Assembly: GCF_014489615.1 (NCBI RefSeq) | Contig: NZ_CP060825.1 | Span: forward strand, 2,521,501-2,585,500 | Source: Streptomyces genisteinicus | GTDB lineage: Bacteria > Actinomycetota > Actinomycetes > Streptomycetales > Streptomycetaceae | DNA: 64,000 nucleotides | Reading direction: 5' to 3' | Part shown: positions 51,754 to 61,003 of the stretch, piece after piece | How the letters are laid out: each line of letters begins with the position of its first letter | How positions within the stretch are numbered: the stretch's first letter is position 1 | Notes under the pieces: generated by a model | The model's input: the letters and a program-made list of their open reading frames with translations, nothing else | What the model was told of the DNA's origin: nothing | The model's database searches: none | Position numbers and translations under genes: made by a program

Positions 51754-53154
51754 CTATCGGCGCGCGGACGCCCTCCGGCGGCGCCGGACCCCGCCGCCGG
51801 ACGCGCGGCGGCGGTCGTCGCGGGCGCTCTCGCGCGGGTCGAGGCCGATCCAGATCCGCACCTCGGTGCCGCCGAGCACCGAGCGGCCGATCCGTACGTC
51901 GCCGCCCGTCGCCTCGGCGACCCGTCGGACGATGTCCAGGCCCAGGCCCGTCGAGCCCACCCGTGCGCCGCTGTTGCCCCGGGCGAGGGCGGCGGCCGGG
52001 TCGGCGATGCCGGGACCGGCGTCCGAGACGAGCACGATCACGGCGTCGTCGCCGTTGTGGACGTCCACCGAGAACGCGGTCCCCTCGGCCGTGTGCCGGA
52101 ACACGTTGCCCAGCAGCGCGTCGAGCGCGGCCGCCAGTTCGGGCCGGGCCACCGGGATGCGCACCGGCCGGTCGACGCCCGCGAGACGCACCTTGCGGCC
52201 CTCGTCCTCGGCGAGCGCCGACCAGAACGCCATGCGCTCCCGGACCACTTCGGAGACGTCGCACCCCGCGCCCGGGCTGTTCGCCGCGGTCTGCGGCTTG
52301 GCCTGCCGGGCGGTGCGGATGATGGTGTCGACCTCGCGCTCCAGCTGGGCGACGGCCGCCCTGGTCTGCTCGGCGGCGGCACTCTCGCCGAGCGAGGCGG
52401 CGTTGAGCCGCAGGACGGTCAGCGGGGTGCGCAGCCGGTGCGAGAGGTCGGCGGCCAGCTCGCGCTCGTTGGCGAGCAGCTGCACGACCTGGTCGGCCAT
52501 CGAGTTGAACGCGACGGCCGCGGAGCGCAGTTCGGGCGGCCCTTCCTCCGGCACCCGCGCCCCGAGGCGGCCCTCGCCCAGTTCGTGGGCGGCGCCCGCG
52601 AGACGCTGGGCGGGCTGCACCATGCGGACGCCCAGCCGGTCGGCGACGGCCACCGACCCGACGATCAGGGCGAGACCGACGCCGGCGAGCACGAGCCAGG
52701 CGGTGGTCACGCCGTTGGACACCTCGCCCTCGGGCACGTAGATCTCGACGACCGCGATCTGCCCGGTGCCGATGGCGGTCGGCTGGAGCAGCGCGGAGCC
52801 GCCGGAGACCTCGGTGATCGAGGCGCGTCCGATGCGCCGGACGGTGTCGAGGTCACGGGCGGCCGCCCGGCGGATGCCGATCTCCAGCGGCACGCTGCCC
52901 AGTTCGCCGGAGGCGGGGATGTGCACGGCCATCCGCCCGACGGCGCCGGCGGGGGTCGACTCGACCGCCCGTTCCAGCATCTTGCGCTCGGTGGTGACGG
53001 TGAGCGTGGGTCCGATGGTCGCGGCCTGGCGCTCCGCGTTGGAGAAGGCGCGGTCGCGGGCCATCTCCTTGATGACCATGCCCAGCGGGAGGGCGAAGGC
53101 CAGCACGACCATGACGGTGACCGCGAGCGACACCTTGACCAGGGCCCATCTCAT
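51754..53154 (-). CDS. sensor histidine kinase (HisKA type)
   Basis: 466 residues from ATG 53154. One N-terminal membrane helix ('VSLAVTVMVVLAFALPLGMVI'), an extracellular domain of ~130 residues, a second helix ('AWLVLAGVGLALIVGSVAVADRL'), HAMP, then dimerisation 'LAADLSHRLRTPLTVLRLNAASLG' with phospho-acceptor His, and ATPase motifs 'ALDALLGNVFRHTAEG', 'VSDAGPGIAD', 'GSTGLGLDIVRRVAEATGG'. The start overlaps the response regulator stop (ATGA). Signal unknown. The C-terminus is basic (RRR). Confidence 0.92.
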   Translation of the reverse strand: MRWALVKVSLAVTVMVVLAFALPLGMVIKEMARDRAFSNAERQAATIGPTLTVTTERKMLERAVESTPAGAVGRMAVHIPASGELGSVPLEIGIRRAAARDLDTVRRIGRASITEVSGGSALLQPTAIGTGQIAVVEIYVPEGEVSNGVTTAWLVLAGVGLALIVGSVAVADRLGVRMVQPAQRLAGAAHELGEGRLGARVPEEGPPELRSAAVAFNSMADQVVQLLANERELAADLSHRLRTPLTVLRLNAASLGESAAAEQTRAAVAQLEREVDTIIRTARQAKPQTAANSPGAGCDVSEVVRERMAFWSALAEDEGRKVRLAGVDRPVRIPVARPELAAALDALLGNVFRHTAEGTAFSVDVHNGDDAVIVLVSDAGPGIADPAAALARGNSGARVGSTGLGLDIVRRVAEATGGDVRIGRSVLGGTEVRIWIGLDPRESARDDRRRASGGGVRRRRRASARR

Positions 53155-53852
53155 GACGGGAGTCCGTGCGGCGGCTCCAGCTTGACCCCGACGCCGCGCA
53201 GGGTGTGCAGGTACCGGGGGCGCGCCGCGGTCTCGCCGAGCTTGCGGCGCAGCCAGCTGAGGTGGACGTCGATGGTCTGGTCGTCGCCGTAGCTCAGCTG
53301 CCACACCTCGGCGAGCAGTTCCCGGCGCGGGACGACGACGCCGGGCCGCCCGGCGAGGAAGGCGAGCAGGTCGAACTCACGGCGCGTCAGGTCCAGCGGT
53401 GCGCCGTCCAGTTCGGCCTGGCGGCGCAGGGGGTCGATGGAGAGTCCGCCGACCTGGATGACCCCGCTCGGCGGGAGGTCGCCGGCCGCGGAGCGGGCCC
53501 GCCGCAGCACGGCGGCCATCCGGGCGGACAGGTGCTCCACGGAGAAGGGTTTGACGAGGTAGTCGTCGGCGCCGTCGTTGAGCAGCCGCACGATCTCCGC
53601 CTCGTCGTCGCGCGCGGTCGCGATGATGACCGGCACGTCGGTGATGCCGCGGAGCATCTTCAGGGCCTCGGCCCCGTCGAGATCGGGCAGACCGAGGTCC
53701 AGGACGACCACGTCGAACCGGACGTGGGCGACCTCGCGCAGCGCCTCCAGGGCCGTGCCCACGCTCCGCACCGTGTGGGATGCGTCCGTCAGGTGCCGGA
53801 TGAGGGCGGAGCGCACGAACTGGTCGTCCTCGACCACGAGCACACTTGCCAT
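53151..53852 (-). CDS. response regulator, OmpR/PhoB class
   Basis: 233 residues. Receiver: 'ASVLVVEDDQFVRSALIRHLTDASHTV' (acidic pocket), 'VVVLDLGLPDLDGAEALKML' (phospho-Asp), 'ATARDD' and 'GADDYLVKPFSVEHLSAR' (Lys). Winged-helix trans_reg_C domain: 'LDLTRREFDLLAFLAGRPGVVVPRRELLAEVW', 'TIDVHLSWLRRKLGETAARPRYLHTLRGVGVKL'. Coupled with its kinase. Target genes unknown; the divergent gene at 53941 is a candidate. Confidence 0.93.
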   Translation of the reverse strand: MASVLVVEDDQFVRSALIRHLTDASHTVRSVGTALEALREVAHVRFDVVVLDLGLPDLDGAEALKMLRGITDVPVIIATARDDEAEIVRLLNDGADDYLVKPFSVEHLSARMAAVLRRARSAAGDLPPSGVIQVGGLSIDPLRRQAELDGAPLDLTRREFDLLAFLAGRPGVVVPRRELLAEVWQLSYGDDQTIDVHLSWLRRKLGETAARPRYLHTLRGVGVKLEPPHGLPS

Positions 53853-53940
53853 GGGCCGCACCGTACGCCATCCGGAGTACACCGGTCCCCCCACCGGGTG
53901 ATCGGGACACGCGGGGCGCGTGTGGTGCACTATGGCCCCG

Positions 53941-54486
53941 ATGAGCAGAGGACTCGTGCATGCACTCGCGTGGTCGCTGTCCACCGGTGCCGCGGTGACG
54001 CTGTCCTGGTGGGGGGTGCACACCGTCATGGCCGGGACGGCCTACGACCGGCCCCGGGCGCTGCCCATCACCGCCCAGGCCGCCACCCCCTCGCCGCCGG
54101 ACACGCCTCGGCAGTCGTCCACGCACCGGCCGCCGCCGGACGCGGAAGCCTCGCCGTCGCCGGAGCCCTCGCCGTCCGCGCCGCCGGACCGCCCGGTCCC
54201 GAGCCCGTCCACCACCCCGCCCCGGACCCCGTCGTCCCCGGCCCCGGCCCCCGGTACGGCGTCGGGGAACGTCAAGGGCTACACCGTCGACGGCGGACGG
54301 GTGGTCTTCGACATCGGGACGGATTCGGCCGAGCTGGTGTCCGCCACCCCGGAGGCGGGCTGGCAGATGCAGGTGTGGAAGCAGCCCAGCTGGATCCGGG
54401 TGACGTTCACTCAGGAGGGGCGCGAGGTGTCGGTCTTCTGCACGTGGAACGACCATCCGCCGATGGTCCAGTTCGACGAGCGCTGA
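53941..54486 (+). CDS. secreted or membrane-anchored Pro/Ser-rich protein
   Basis: 181 residues from ATG 53941 (ATG 53932 possible). An N-terminal hydrophobic segment ('HALAWSLSTGAAVTLSWWGVHTVMAG') acts as signal or anchor. A Pro/Ser-rich linker ('SPSPEPSPSAPPDRPVPSPSTTP') of ~60 residues leads to a compact C-terminal domain ('VKGYTVDGGRVVFDIGTDSAELVSATPEAGWQMQVWKQPSWIRVTF'). I do not recognise that domain. It is divergent from the two-component system. Confidence 0.75.
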   Translation: MSRGLVHALAWSLSTGAAVTLSWWGVHTVMAGTAYDRPRALPITAQAATPSPPDTPRQSSTHRPPPDAEASPSPEPSPSAPPDRPVPSPSTTPPRTPSSPAPAPGTASGNVKGYTVDGGRVVFDIGTDSAELVSATPEAGWQMQVWKQPSWIRVTFTQEGREVSVFCTWNDHPPMVQFDER

Positions 54487-54642
54487 CCCGCCGGGGCGGC
54501 GGACGCGGGGGCGGTCCGCGCGGGGCGCCGCCCGGGCGGACGCGGACGGCCGCCGGACACGGGCCCCGGACCCGCACCGGCCGGACACGAGGCCGCGGAT
54601 TCCCAGTGGCGGGTACCGGGCCCGCGGGCTACCGGCTACCGG

Positions 54643-55506
54643 CTACGTGAAGACCTCGGCGGGCGGTGCGGGTGAGTCCTTGGCGCTCGCGTCGCCCACA
54701 GCCGCCGCACCGCCCGTGAAGTCGGCCAGCGCGCGGCCGTGTTCGACCCGGCCCGCGAAGGGGTCGCCCGCGACCCGGCGGGTGAGTTCGGCGCAGGGCA
54801 GCTCCGTCTCCGACGCCAGCAGCACCGCGTTGCCGAAGCGGCGGCCGCGCAGCACCGTCGGATCGGCGGCCACGGCGAGATGACCGAAGGCGGTGGCGGC
54901 GGTGGCGATCTGGGCCCGCAGATGCGCGAGCGGGGGGCCGTCGGCGATGTTGGCCGCGTAGTGCCCGCCGGGGCGCAGCGCCCGGACGACCTCGGCGAGG
55001 AATTCCGTGCTGGTCAGGTGGGCCGGCGTACGGGCTCCGCTGAACACGTCGGCGATCACCAGGTCCGCCCAGCCGTCCGGCACCTTGGCGAGACCTGCCC
55101 GGGCGTCCTGCGCCCGCACCCGGATCCGCGCGTTCGGGTCCAGCGGCAGCCGGGTGCGCACCAGCCGCACCAGGGCCTCGTCCCGCTCGACGACCTGCTG
55201 GGTCGACCGGGGCCGGGTGGCCGCGACGTAGCGCGCCAGCGTGAAGGCTCCCCCGCCGAGGTGCACGACGTGCAACGGCCGCCCCGGCGGGGCGATCACG
55301 TCGATGACGTGGCCGAGGCGGCGCTGGTACTCGAAGGACAGGAACGCCGGGTCGTCGAGGTCCACGTGCGACTGGGGCGCCCCGTCGATGAGCAGTGTCC
55401 AGGCGCGTGCCCGCTCGGGGTCGGCCACGAGCTCGGCGACGCCGCCGTCCACCTGCTCGGCGACCGTCTCCGCGTGCCCGCTCCCGCCCCGTCTGCGCCT
55501 GCCCAT
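54643..55506 (-). CDS. spermidine synthase-like methyltransferase-fold protein
   Basis: 287 residues from ATG 55506. Rossmann-type SAM-binding region: 'HVVHLGGGAFTLARYVAATRPRSTQQVVERDEALVRLVRTRLPL', acidic end of the second strand, and 'VRAQDARAGLAKVPDGWADLVIADVFSGARTPAHLTSTEFLAEVVRALRPGGHYAANIAD' with the conserved D following the third strand. It resembles the spermidine synthase superfamily, as found in actinobacteria without a transporter domain. Not proven to bind putrescine. Confidence 0.83.
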   Translation of the reverse strand: MGRRRRGGSGHAETVAEQVDGGVAELVADPERARAWTLLIDGAPQSHVDLDDPAFLSFEYQRRLGHVIDVIAPPGRPLHVVHLGGGAFTLARYVAATRPRSTQQVVERDEALVRLVRTRLPLDPNARIRVRAQDARAGLAKVPDGWADLVIADVFSGARTPAHLTSTEFLAEVVRALRPGGHYAANIADGPPLAHLRAQIATAATAFGHLAVAADPTVLRGRRFGNAVLLASETELPCAELTRRVAGDPFAGRVEHGRALADFTGGAAAVGDASAKDSPAPPAEVFT

Positions 55507-55893
55507 CCGCCCATTATCCCCGGCCCCCGGCGGGCCGGCCCGCCCGGCGCCCCTCCCCGAGGGGCGGCGTGTACGTCCCGGGCGGGAGCCGCCGTCGTGC
55601 TCGTCCCGGACGCCGGTCCCGTGCATCGCCGCCCCTGCCGCCTGCCCGTCACCCGGGAGTCAGCGGCACACGCGGGGCTCGACGAGCACGGGCCCGCACA
55701 TCGTCCGGCGGGTCGGCGGGCGGCGGCGTGCGGATCGGCCGCCCGGTGCCCGGCGGCGCCGAGGTGCGGGTCCGGTATCGGTTCCGACCCGCGCGGGAGC
55801 GCCCGCGGCGACGGACAGGCCACGGCTGCGGGGCAGCACTCGGAGAACGCAGGACGGCGGCGCGGAGGAGGCACACGAGCCCGGCCGCAGCGC
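55507..55893. other. gene-free region between spermidine synthase-like gene and 170-aa gene
   Basis: 387 bp with no convincing gene; both strands contain only frames typical of high-GC bias. I see no repeat, RNA or operator that I can support. It follows the 170-aa gene and precedes the spermidine synthase-like gene on the minus strand, so it should hold that gene's promoter. Confidence 0.45.
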
Positions 55894-56406
55894 TCAGCAG
55901 CAGCTGTCCGCGGCCTCGATCAGACGGGCCGCCTCCCCCAGCGCCTCCCGCAGCACCGCCGGGTCGGTGACCGGAGCGGCGGCCGCGTCGGCGCCCGGGG
56001 GGAGCAGCCAGCCGGAGCCGGTCACCGGCGGCTCCGCCGGGACGCCCGGGATGCGCAGGCCGCGCCCGGAGGTGCGGGTGCAGGCCGAGCCGGGCACGTC
56101 CCATCCGTCGGCGGTGCCCGGGGGCACGAGGAAGCCGAGGGTGTCGCAGGCCCCGTCGTGCAGCACGGGCCCCACCCCGGGCGCCGCCTGGGCGCGGCGC
56201 AGGATGTCCACGGCCTCCAGGCCCTGACGGGCCGGCACGGTCACCAGGTCGCAGGGGGCGGCGGGCGGCATGCCGATGTCGGCGGTGGGCCGGTGCCGCG
56301 GGGTGGTCGAGGACGCGGTGGCGTGTTCGGCGCACCCGCGGCGGTCCGCGCCGCCGGCACCGGCTCCGGCGCCGGACGCGCCGTCGACCTCGTAGACCTC
56401 CACCAC
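55894..56406 (-). CDS. conserved hypothetical protein, possibly PrimPol N-terminal-like
   Basis: 170 residues from GTG 56406, with GAGGAGGGG six bases upstream. It begins 'VEVYEVDGASG', has a Gly/Ala-rich segment, then 'GMPPAAPCDLVTVPARQGLEAVDILRRAQAAPGVGPVLHDGACDTLGFLVPPGTADGWDVPGSACTRTSGRGLRIPG' and a helical end. The 'DLVTVPARQG', 'LGFLVPPGT' and 'GSGWLLPP' stretch recalls actinobacterial proteins annotated as bifunctional primase/polymerase N-terminal-like. It lacks clear catalytic acids. It is divergent from the TPR-type regulator at 56639. Confidence 0.6.
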   Translation of the reverse strand: MVEVYEVDGASGAGAGAGGADRRGCAEHATASSTTPRHRPTADIGMPPAAPCDLVTVPARQGLEAVDILRRAQAAPGVGPVLHDGACDTLGFLVPPGTADGWDVPGSACTRTSGRGLRIPGVPAEPPVTGSGWLLPPGADAAAAPVTDPAVLREALGEAARLIEAADSCC

Positions 56407-56567
56407 TGGGATCCCCTCCTCAGCCGAGTCCCGTACAGAGGCACGTACGGAGCCTCCGGGAGGTTCAACGCCCGCGGCCGTCAAGGGCTACGGCGGCACG
56501 CCGCCGCAAAGAGTGGCGGTTCATGGCAGATCGACGGCGACTTGTCCGCTTTTGCCACCAAACCCCG

Positions 56568-56585
56568 TGTGAGACGCCTCTCACA
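56568..56585. promoter_or_regulatory. palindrome TGTGAG-N6-CTCACA
   Basis: 18-bp inverted repeat 53 bp upstream of the TPR-type regulator and 161 bp from the divergent 170-aa gene. Possible operator for that regulator (inference). Confidence 0.5.
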
Positions 56586-56638
56586 GCAGGTACGTTCATG
56601 CCCCGCCGGACCACGGCTGTACAAGAGAGGGAACGGCC

Positions 56639-58069
56639 ATGGCGTCGTCGTCTCGCACACCGGGCGCACCGAACGCCCGCCCCGCACACCCCAACCCGGT
56701 CTTCCGCCGCCTGCGCGGGTCGAGGTCGCCGGGCGAGTTCGCGACGGCCGTGCGCAGGGCGGCCCGCGAGATCGGGGAGCAGGTCTCGTGCGACGCCCGC
56801 TACATCGGGCGGGTCGAGTCCGGCGAGATCCGCTGCCCGAACTACGCGTACGAGCGGGTCTTCCTGCACATGTTCCCCGGCCGGACGCTCACCGATCTGG
56901 GCTTCGCCGCGCGGGAGGACGTCCGCGGCCGGGGCCGCGGACCGGCCCCGGCGCCCGCCGTCGCACCTCATGCGCCGCACGACGGCGTCCCCCGCACCGC
57001 CGCGCCGGACACCCCCGACGCCCCCGTCCCCCACAGCCCCCACAGTGACATCGACGAGGAGAGCGACGTGCTGCGTCGCGCGTTCATGATCGGCGGCACC
57101 GTCACGGCGGCCGCCACCCTCGGGCACGGGCCCGAGTCCGTGCCCGTCCAGCGCAGGCGCCGCGTCGGCGACGCCGAGGCCGAGGCCGTCGAGGAGGCGG
57201 TGCGGCGGATCCGGCTGCTGGACGACCGGCACGGCGCCGACGGCCTCTACCAGCAGGCCGCACAGCCGCTGCGCGCCGCCTACGCGCTGCTCGACTCGGG
57301 CACCGCGGCCCGCGCCTCCACCGCGCACCGGCTCCAGGCGGGAGCCGGCGAACTGGCCATCTCGGTGGGCTGGCTGGCCCACGACTCGGGGCGGTTCGCC
57401 GAGGCGCGCTCGCACTACGCGGAGGCCCTCGCGACCGCCCGGGTCGCCGGGGACCCGGGGCTGGAGGCCCACGCGTTCTGCAACACCTCGTTCCTGGCCC
57501 GGGACGCCGGCCGGTACCGGGAGGCGGTGCGCACCGCGCAGGCGGGCCGGCAGGCGGCGCGGGCGGTGCGCTCGTCGCGGCTGTCGGCGCTGCTGGCGCT
57601 GCGGGAGGCGGGCGGCTGGGCCGGACTCGGCGACCGTGCGAGCTGCGAGCAGTCGCTGGCACGGGCGCACGGGCACTTCGCCCGGGGACCGGCCGCCGCC
57701 GACCCGGAGTGGATGTCCTTCTTCGCCGAGCCGGAGCTGGAGGCGCTCCAGGCGCAGTGCTGGTCCGCGCTCGGCGACTGGGCGCGGGCGGCCCGGCACG
57801 CCCGGCGCGCGGCCACCCTCCAGGACCACCGCTTCACCCGCAACCTCGCGCTCTACCGGGCGGAGCTGGCCTGCGACCTGGCGCGGGCGGGGGTCCCGGA
57901 CGAGGCCGCCGCCGCGGGCGACCAGGTCCTCGCGCTGCTGGGCCATGTGCGGTCGTCCCGTATCCACGCGATGCTCGCGGACACCGCGGCGGTGCTGCGC
58001 CCGCACCGGGCGGCGGCCGGGGTCGGCGGGTTCCTGGAACGCTACGAGGGAGCCGCCCTGCGGGCCTGA
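56639..58069 (+). CDS. NsdA-like TPR/HTH regulatory protein
   Basis: 476 residues from ATG 56639 (GAGAGGGAA upstream). An N-terminal XRE-like segment ('FATAVRRAAREIGEQVSCDARYIGRVESGEIRCPNYAYERVFLHMFPGRTLTDLGF') is followed by a Pro/Ala linker, a hydrophobic 'RRAFMIGGTVTAAATLG' stretch resembling a Tat-like segment, and TPR-type helices from ~200 ('AGELAISVGWLAHDSGRFAEARSHYAEALATARVAGDPGLEAHAFCN'). The architecture recalls NsdA and related actinobacterial regulators of sporulation and antibiotics. I do not claim orthology. The histidine phosphatase gene is convergent. Confidence 0.8.
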   Translation: MASSSRTPGAPNARPAHPNPVFRRLRGSRSPGEFATAVRRAAREIGEQVSCDARYIGRVESGEIRCPNYAYERVFLHMFPGRTLTDLGFAAREDVRGRGRGPAPAPAVAPHAPHDGVPRTAAPDTPDAPVPHSPHSDIDEESDVLRRAFMIGGTVTAAATLGHGPESVPVQRRRRVGDAEAEAVEEAVRRIRLLDDRHGADGLYQQAAQPLRAAYALLDSGTAARASTAHRLQAGAGELAISVGWLAHDSGRFAEARSHYAEALATARVAGDPGLEAHAFCNTSFLARDAGRYREAVRTAQAGRQAARAVRSSRLSALLALREAGGWAGLGDRASCEQSLARAHGHFARGPAAADPEWMSFFAEPELEALQAQCWSALGDWARAARHARRAATLQDHRFTRNLALYRAELACDLARAGVPDEAAAAGDQVLALLGHVRSSRIHAMLADTAAVLRPHRAAAGVGGFLERYEGAALRA

Positions 58070-58170
58070 CCACCGCACACGCCGCATCCACCGGCACCCA
58101 CCGCGCCGGGGCCCCCGCCGCCCCGTCCCCGGATGCCGGGCCACCCCGCCCGGACGGCACGGCCCGGGGC

Positions 58171-58767
58171 TCAGACCTCCATGTGCCCGGTGTCGTTCCA
58201 CCGCTCCACGGCGGGCTCGCCGTACGCCCAGGACAGGACCGACAGGCTGGTCGGGTCGAGGCGGATGCGCGCGCCGAAGACGATGTCCTGCCCGAGCCAG
58301 CGCGCGCCGATCGCGCGCAGGATGTGCCCGTGCGCGAAGACCAGCACGTCGCGGTCGGCCGAGCGGGCCCACTCGACGACCTCGTCGGCGCGGGCGGAGA
58401 CCTGGGCGAGGGTCTCCCCGTCCGGGACGCCGTCGTGCCACAGCACCCACCCGGGGCGCCGGGCGTGGATCTCGTCGGGGGTCAGCCCCTCGTAGGCGCC
58501 GTAGTCGTACTCCATCAGGGCGTCCCAGGGCTCCGCGCGCTCGCCGAACCCGGCGATCGCGCAGGTCTCCGAGGCCCTGAGCAGCGGGCTGGTGCGCACC
58601 TCGGTGCCCTCCAGGCCGGACCAGGGGGCGCGGTGCAGGCGCTCGCCCAGCAGCTTGGCGCCGCGGCGGCCCTCCTCCAGCAGCGGAATGTCGGTCCTGC
58701 CGGTGTGCCGGCCGCTCAGCGACCACTCGGTCTGGCCGTGGCGGGCGAGCAGTATCCGCGGTGCCAT
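58171..58767 (-). CDS. histidine phosphatase family protein
   Basis: 198 residues. Catalytic '[30 protein letters not shown]' (RHG), '[19 protein letters not shown]', '[23 protein letters not shown]' (acid residue) and second His in '[18 protein letters not shown]'. It is close to phosphoglycerate mutase-like phosphatases acting on small phosphoesters; the substrate is unassigned. Confidence 0.93.
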   Translation of the reverse strand: MAPRILLARHGQTEWSLSGRHTGRTDIPLLEEGRRGAKLLGERLHRAPWSGLEGTEVRTSPLLRASETCAIAGFGERAEPWDALMEYDYGAYEGLTPDEIHARRPGWVLWHDGVPDGETLAQVSARADEVVEWARSADRDVLVFAHGHILRAIGARWLGQDIVFGARIRLDPTSLSVLSWAYGEPAVERWNDTGHMEV

Positions 58768-58974
58768 GAAAGGTTCTCCCGGGTTTCACGAAGGTGCACG
58801 GGTGTCACGGGGTGACACGGGCCGGCCCCGCGATGCGGGTGCGCGGAATTCACGAGGACGTCCTGTTCCATCATCCCGCACCCCACCGGCAGGCAACCTG
58901 GGGGACGATCTAGGCGTCCCACACGGGGAACCCGATCAGGGCCCCCACGCCGACCGGAGACGGAGACCGCACGG

Positions 58975-59904
58975 ATGCCGCATGCCGCACAGCACCACCG
59001 GCCCCGCTGGTGGACCGAGCTGATGCTGATAGCCGTGGTCTACGCCGCGTACTCCGCCGGGCGCCTGCTGGCGCGGGGCGACGTGTCGACCGCCGTCGAC
59101 AACGGCCTCGCGATACTCCGGGCCGAGAAGGCACTCTCGCTCAACGCCGAACACCCGCTGAACCGTCTCTTCACCGAGACGCCGGCGATCGGCATACCCG
59201 CCGACTTCGTCTACGCGACCCTGCACTACCTGGTCACCCCGCTGATCCTGGTCTGGCTGTTCCGCCGCCGGCCCGCGCACTACCGGGCGGCCCGCACCTG
59301 GCTGATGGTCTCGACCCTGCTCGGCCTCGTCGGCTTCACGCTGATGCCGACCTGCCCGCCCCGGCTGCTGGACGCGGCGCACGGCTTCGTCGACACCATG
59401 GCCCAGTACAGCTCCTACGGCTGGTGGGGCGCGGAGGCGAGCGCCCCGCGCGGCCTCGGCGGCATGACCAACCAGTACGCGGCGATGCCGAGCCTCCACG
59501 TCGGATGGGCGCTGTGGTGCGGTGTGATGCTGTGGCGCCACGGGCGCACGCCCGCCGCGAAGGCCGCAGGCGTCTTCTACCCGCTGCTCACCACCGTCGT
59601 CGTGATGGGCACCGCCAACCACTACTTCCTGGACGCGGTCGCCGGAGCCGCCGTGATGGGCGCCGGCCTCCTGCTCGCGCCGCACGCCATGCGGCTCGCC
59701 GATCGCGCCCTGCCGCGGCTCGCCGCTCTCACCCGTCTCCCGGGCCTCGCGGGGCCGGCCGCGCGGCGCCGCGAGGCCGCTCCGCCGACCGTTCCCGCCC
59801 CCGTTGTCGGTGGCGGATGCAAGACTTCCGCGGGTGAGCGAATCCCCGGACAGCGCACCTCCCCCGAAGGCGCCGACGACAGCACTCAGGCAGCGGCTCG
59901 CTGA
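58975..59904 (+). CDS. PAP2-family membrane phosphatase/transferase
   Basis: 309 residues with about six membrane helices. The motif 'QYAAMPSLHVGWALW' and later 'GTANHYFLDAVAGAAVMGAG' contain the conserved His residues of PAP2_3/inositolphosphotransferase-like proteins. The C-terminal tail is Pro/Ala-rich and overlaps the next gene by 71 bp. Likely acts on a phospholipid or polyprenyl phosphate at the membrane. Confidence 0.88.
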   Translation: MPHAAQHHRPRWWTELMLIAVVYAAYSAGRLLARGDVSTAVDNGLAILRAEKALSLNAEHPLNRLFTETPAIGIPADFVYATLHYLVTPLILVWLFRRRPAHYRAARTWLMVSTLLGLVGFTLMPTCPPRLLDAAHGFVDTMAQYSSYGWWGAEASAPRGLGGMTNQYAAMPSLHVGWALWCGVMLWRHGRTPAAKAAGVFYPLLTTVVVMGTANHYFLDAVAGAAVMGAGLLLAPHAMRLADRALPRLAALTRLPGLAGPAARRREAAPPTVPAPVVGGGCKTSAGERIPGQRTSPEGADDSTQAAAR

Positions 59905-61003
59905 GCTGCGCGGACCCTCCGCACAGCCGCATCCGCTGGACGCCCGCGCCCTCGCGGCCCTCGCCGCCAACCCCGGCTGCCGCCGCCGCGCCCTGCTCGA
60001 CGGCGCCGGTGTGGACAAGTCGGCGCTGGCCGAGGCGCTCGGTTCGCCGTCCGGCTTCGGCCAGTCGCAGTTCGCGTTCATGCGGGGCAACGCCTTCGAG
60101 GCACGGGTGAAGGCCGACGGCGGCAAGGAGCTGATGCGCCTGCTCGGCCTGGACGACCCGGGCCGGGTCCGGGTGCCCGACCTCACCGCCCCGGGCCCCC
60201 AGGGCCGGGCGGCGCGGACCGCCCTGGCGCTGCGCGAGGCGGTGGAGGCGGGCGGTTTCACCCTGCTCGACCATCCGATGCTGGTCCTGGAGGTCGCGGG
60301 CTCCCCCGCCTATCTGGAGCCCGACGCGGTGGTCGTGCACCCCGACGGCCGGTGGACGGTGGTCGAGATCAAGTCGTTCCCGATGGTCGACGCGTCGGCG
60401 GACGCCGCCAAGGTCGGCGCGGCCGCCCGCCAGGCGGCGGTCTACGTGCTCGCGCTGGAGCACGTCGCCGGGCGGACCGCGGGCGCGTCGGTGGCGCACA
60501 GCGTGCTGCTGGTCTGCCCCAAGGACTTCTCCAACCTGCCCACGGCGTCCGTGGTCGACGTGCGCAAGCAGCTCTCGGTCACCCGCCGGCAGCTGGCCCG
60601 GCTGGCGCGCGTCGAGGACATCGCCGCCGCGCTGCCCGAGGGCGTGACGTTCGACGTGGCGGCGTGCTCGGCGGCCGAGCTGACCGCCGCCGTCGAACAG
60701 GTGCCGCACGCCTACGCCCCCGAGTGCCTGGCCGCGTGCGAGCTGGCCTTCCACTGCCGGGAGCGGGCCCGGCTCGCGGGCGCCGTGGAGGCGCTCGGCC
60801 GCAGCGTCCGGGGCGAGCTCGGCGGACTGACCACCATCGGGGAGGTGCTGGCCGCCGCCCGCGGCGAGGCGGGCGACCCCGACGACCCGGCGGTCGCCGC
60901 GCTGCGCAGGGCGGGGGCGCTGCGCGCCGAGGCGCTCTCGGCCGCCGGCTCCGTGCCCGCCGCGCGGACCGCCGGGCCGCGGGAGGACGCCGTATGTCGC
61001 TGA
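59834..61003 (+). CDS. PD-(D/E)XK nuclease with Fe-S-type cysteines (RecB/Cas4-like)
   Basis: 389 residues from GTG 59834 (GTG 59804 also possible). RecB-type nuclease core: E88 ('GNAFEARV'), D163 in 'LEPDAVVVHPDG', then E177-x-K179 in 'WTVVEIKSFP'. A lone cysteine near the N-terminus (C49, 'NPGCRRR') and a C-terminal trio C298, C302, C308 ('PECLAACELAFHC') match the split four-cysteine Fe-S cluster of Cas4/AddB/Dna2-like nucleases, with an x3 spacing rather than x2. It overlaps the next gene by 10 bp. Probably acts on DNA ends together with the downstream helicase. Confidence 0.8.
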   Translation: MSESPDSAPPPKAPTTALRQRLAELRGPSAQPHPLDARALAALAANPGCRRRALLDGAGVDKSALAEALGSPSGFGQSQFAFMRGNAFEARVKADGGKELMRLLGLDDPGRVRVPDLTAPGPQGRAARTALALREAVEAGGFTLLDHPMLVLEVAGSPAYLEPDAVVVHPDGRWTVVEIKSFPMVDASADAAKVGAAARQAAVYVLALEHVAGRTAGASVAHSVLLVCPKDFSNLPTASVVDVRKQLSVTRRQLARLARVEDIAAALPEGVTFDVAACSAAELTAAVEQVPHAYAPECLAACELAFHCRERARLAGAVEALGRSVRGELGGLTTIGEVLAAARGEAGDPDDPAVAALRRAGALRAEALSAAGSVPAARTAGPREDAVCR

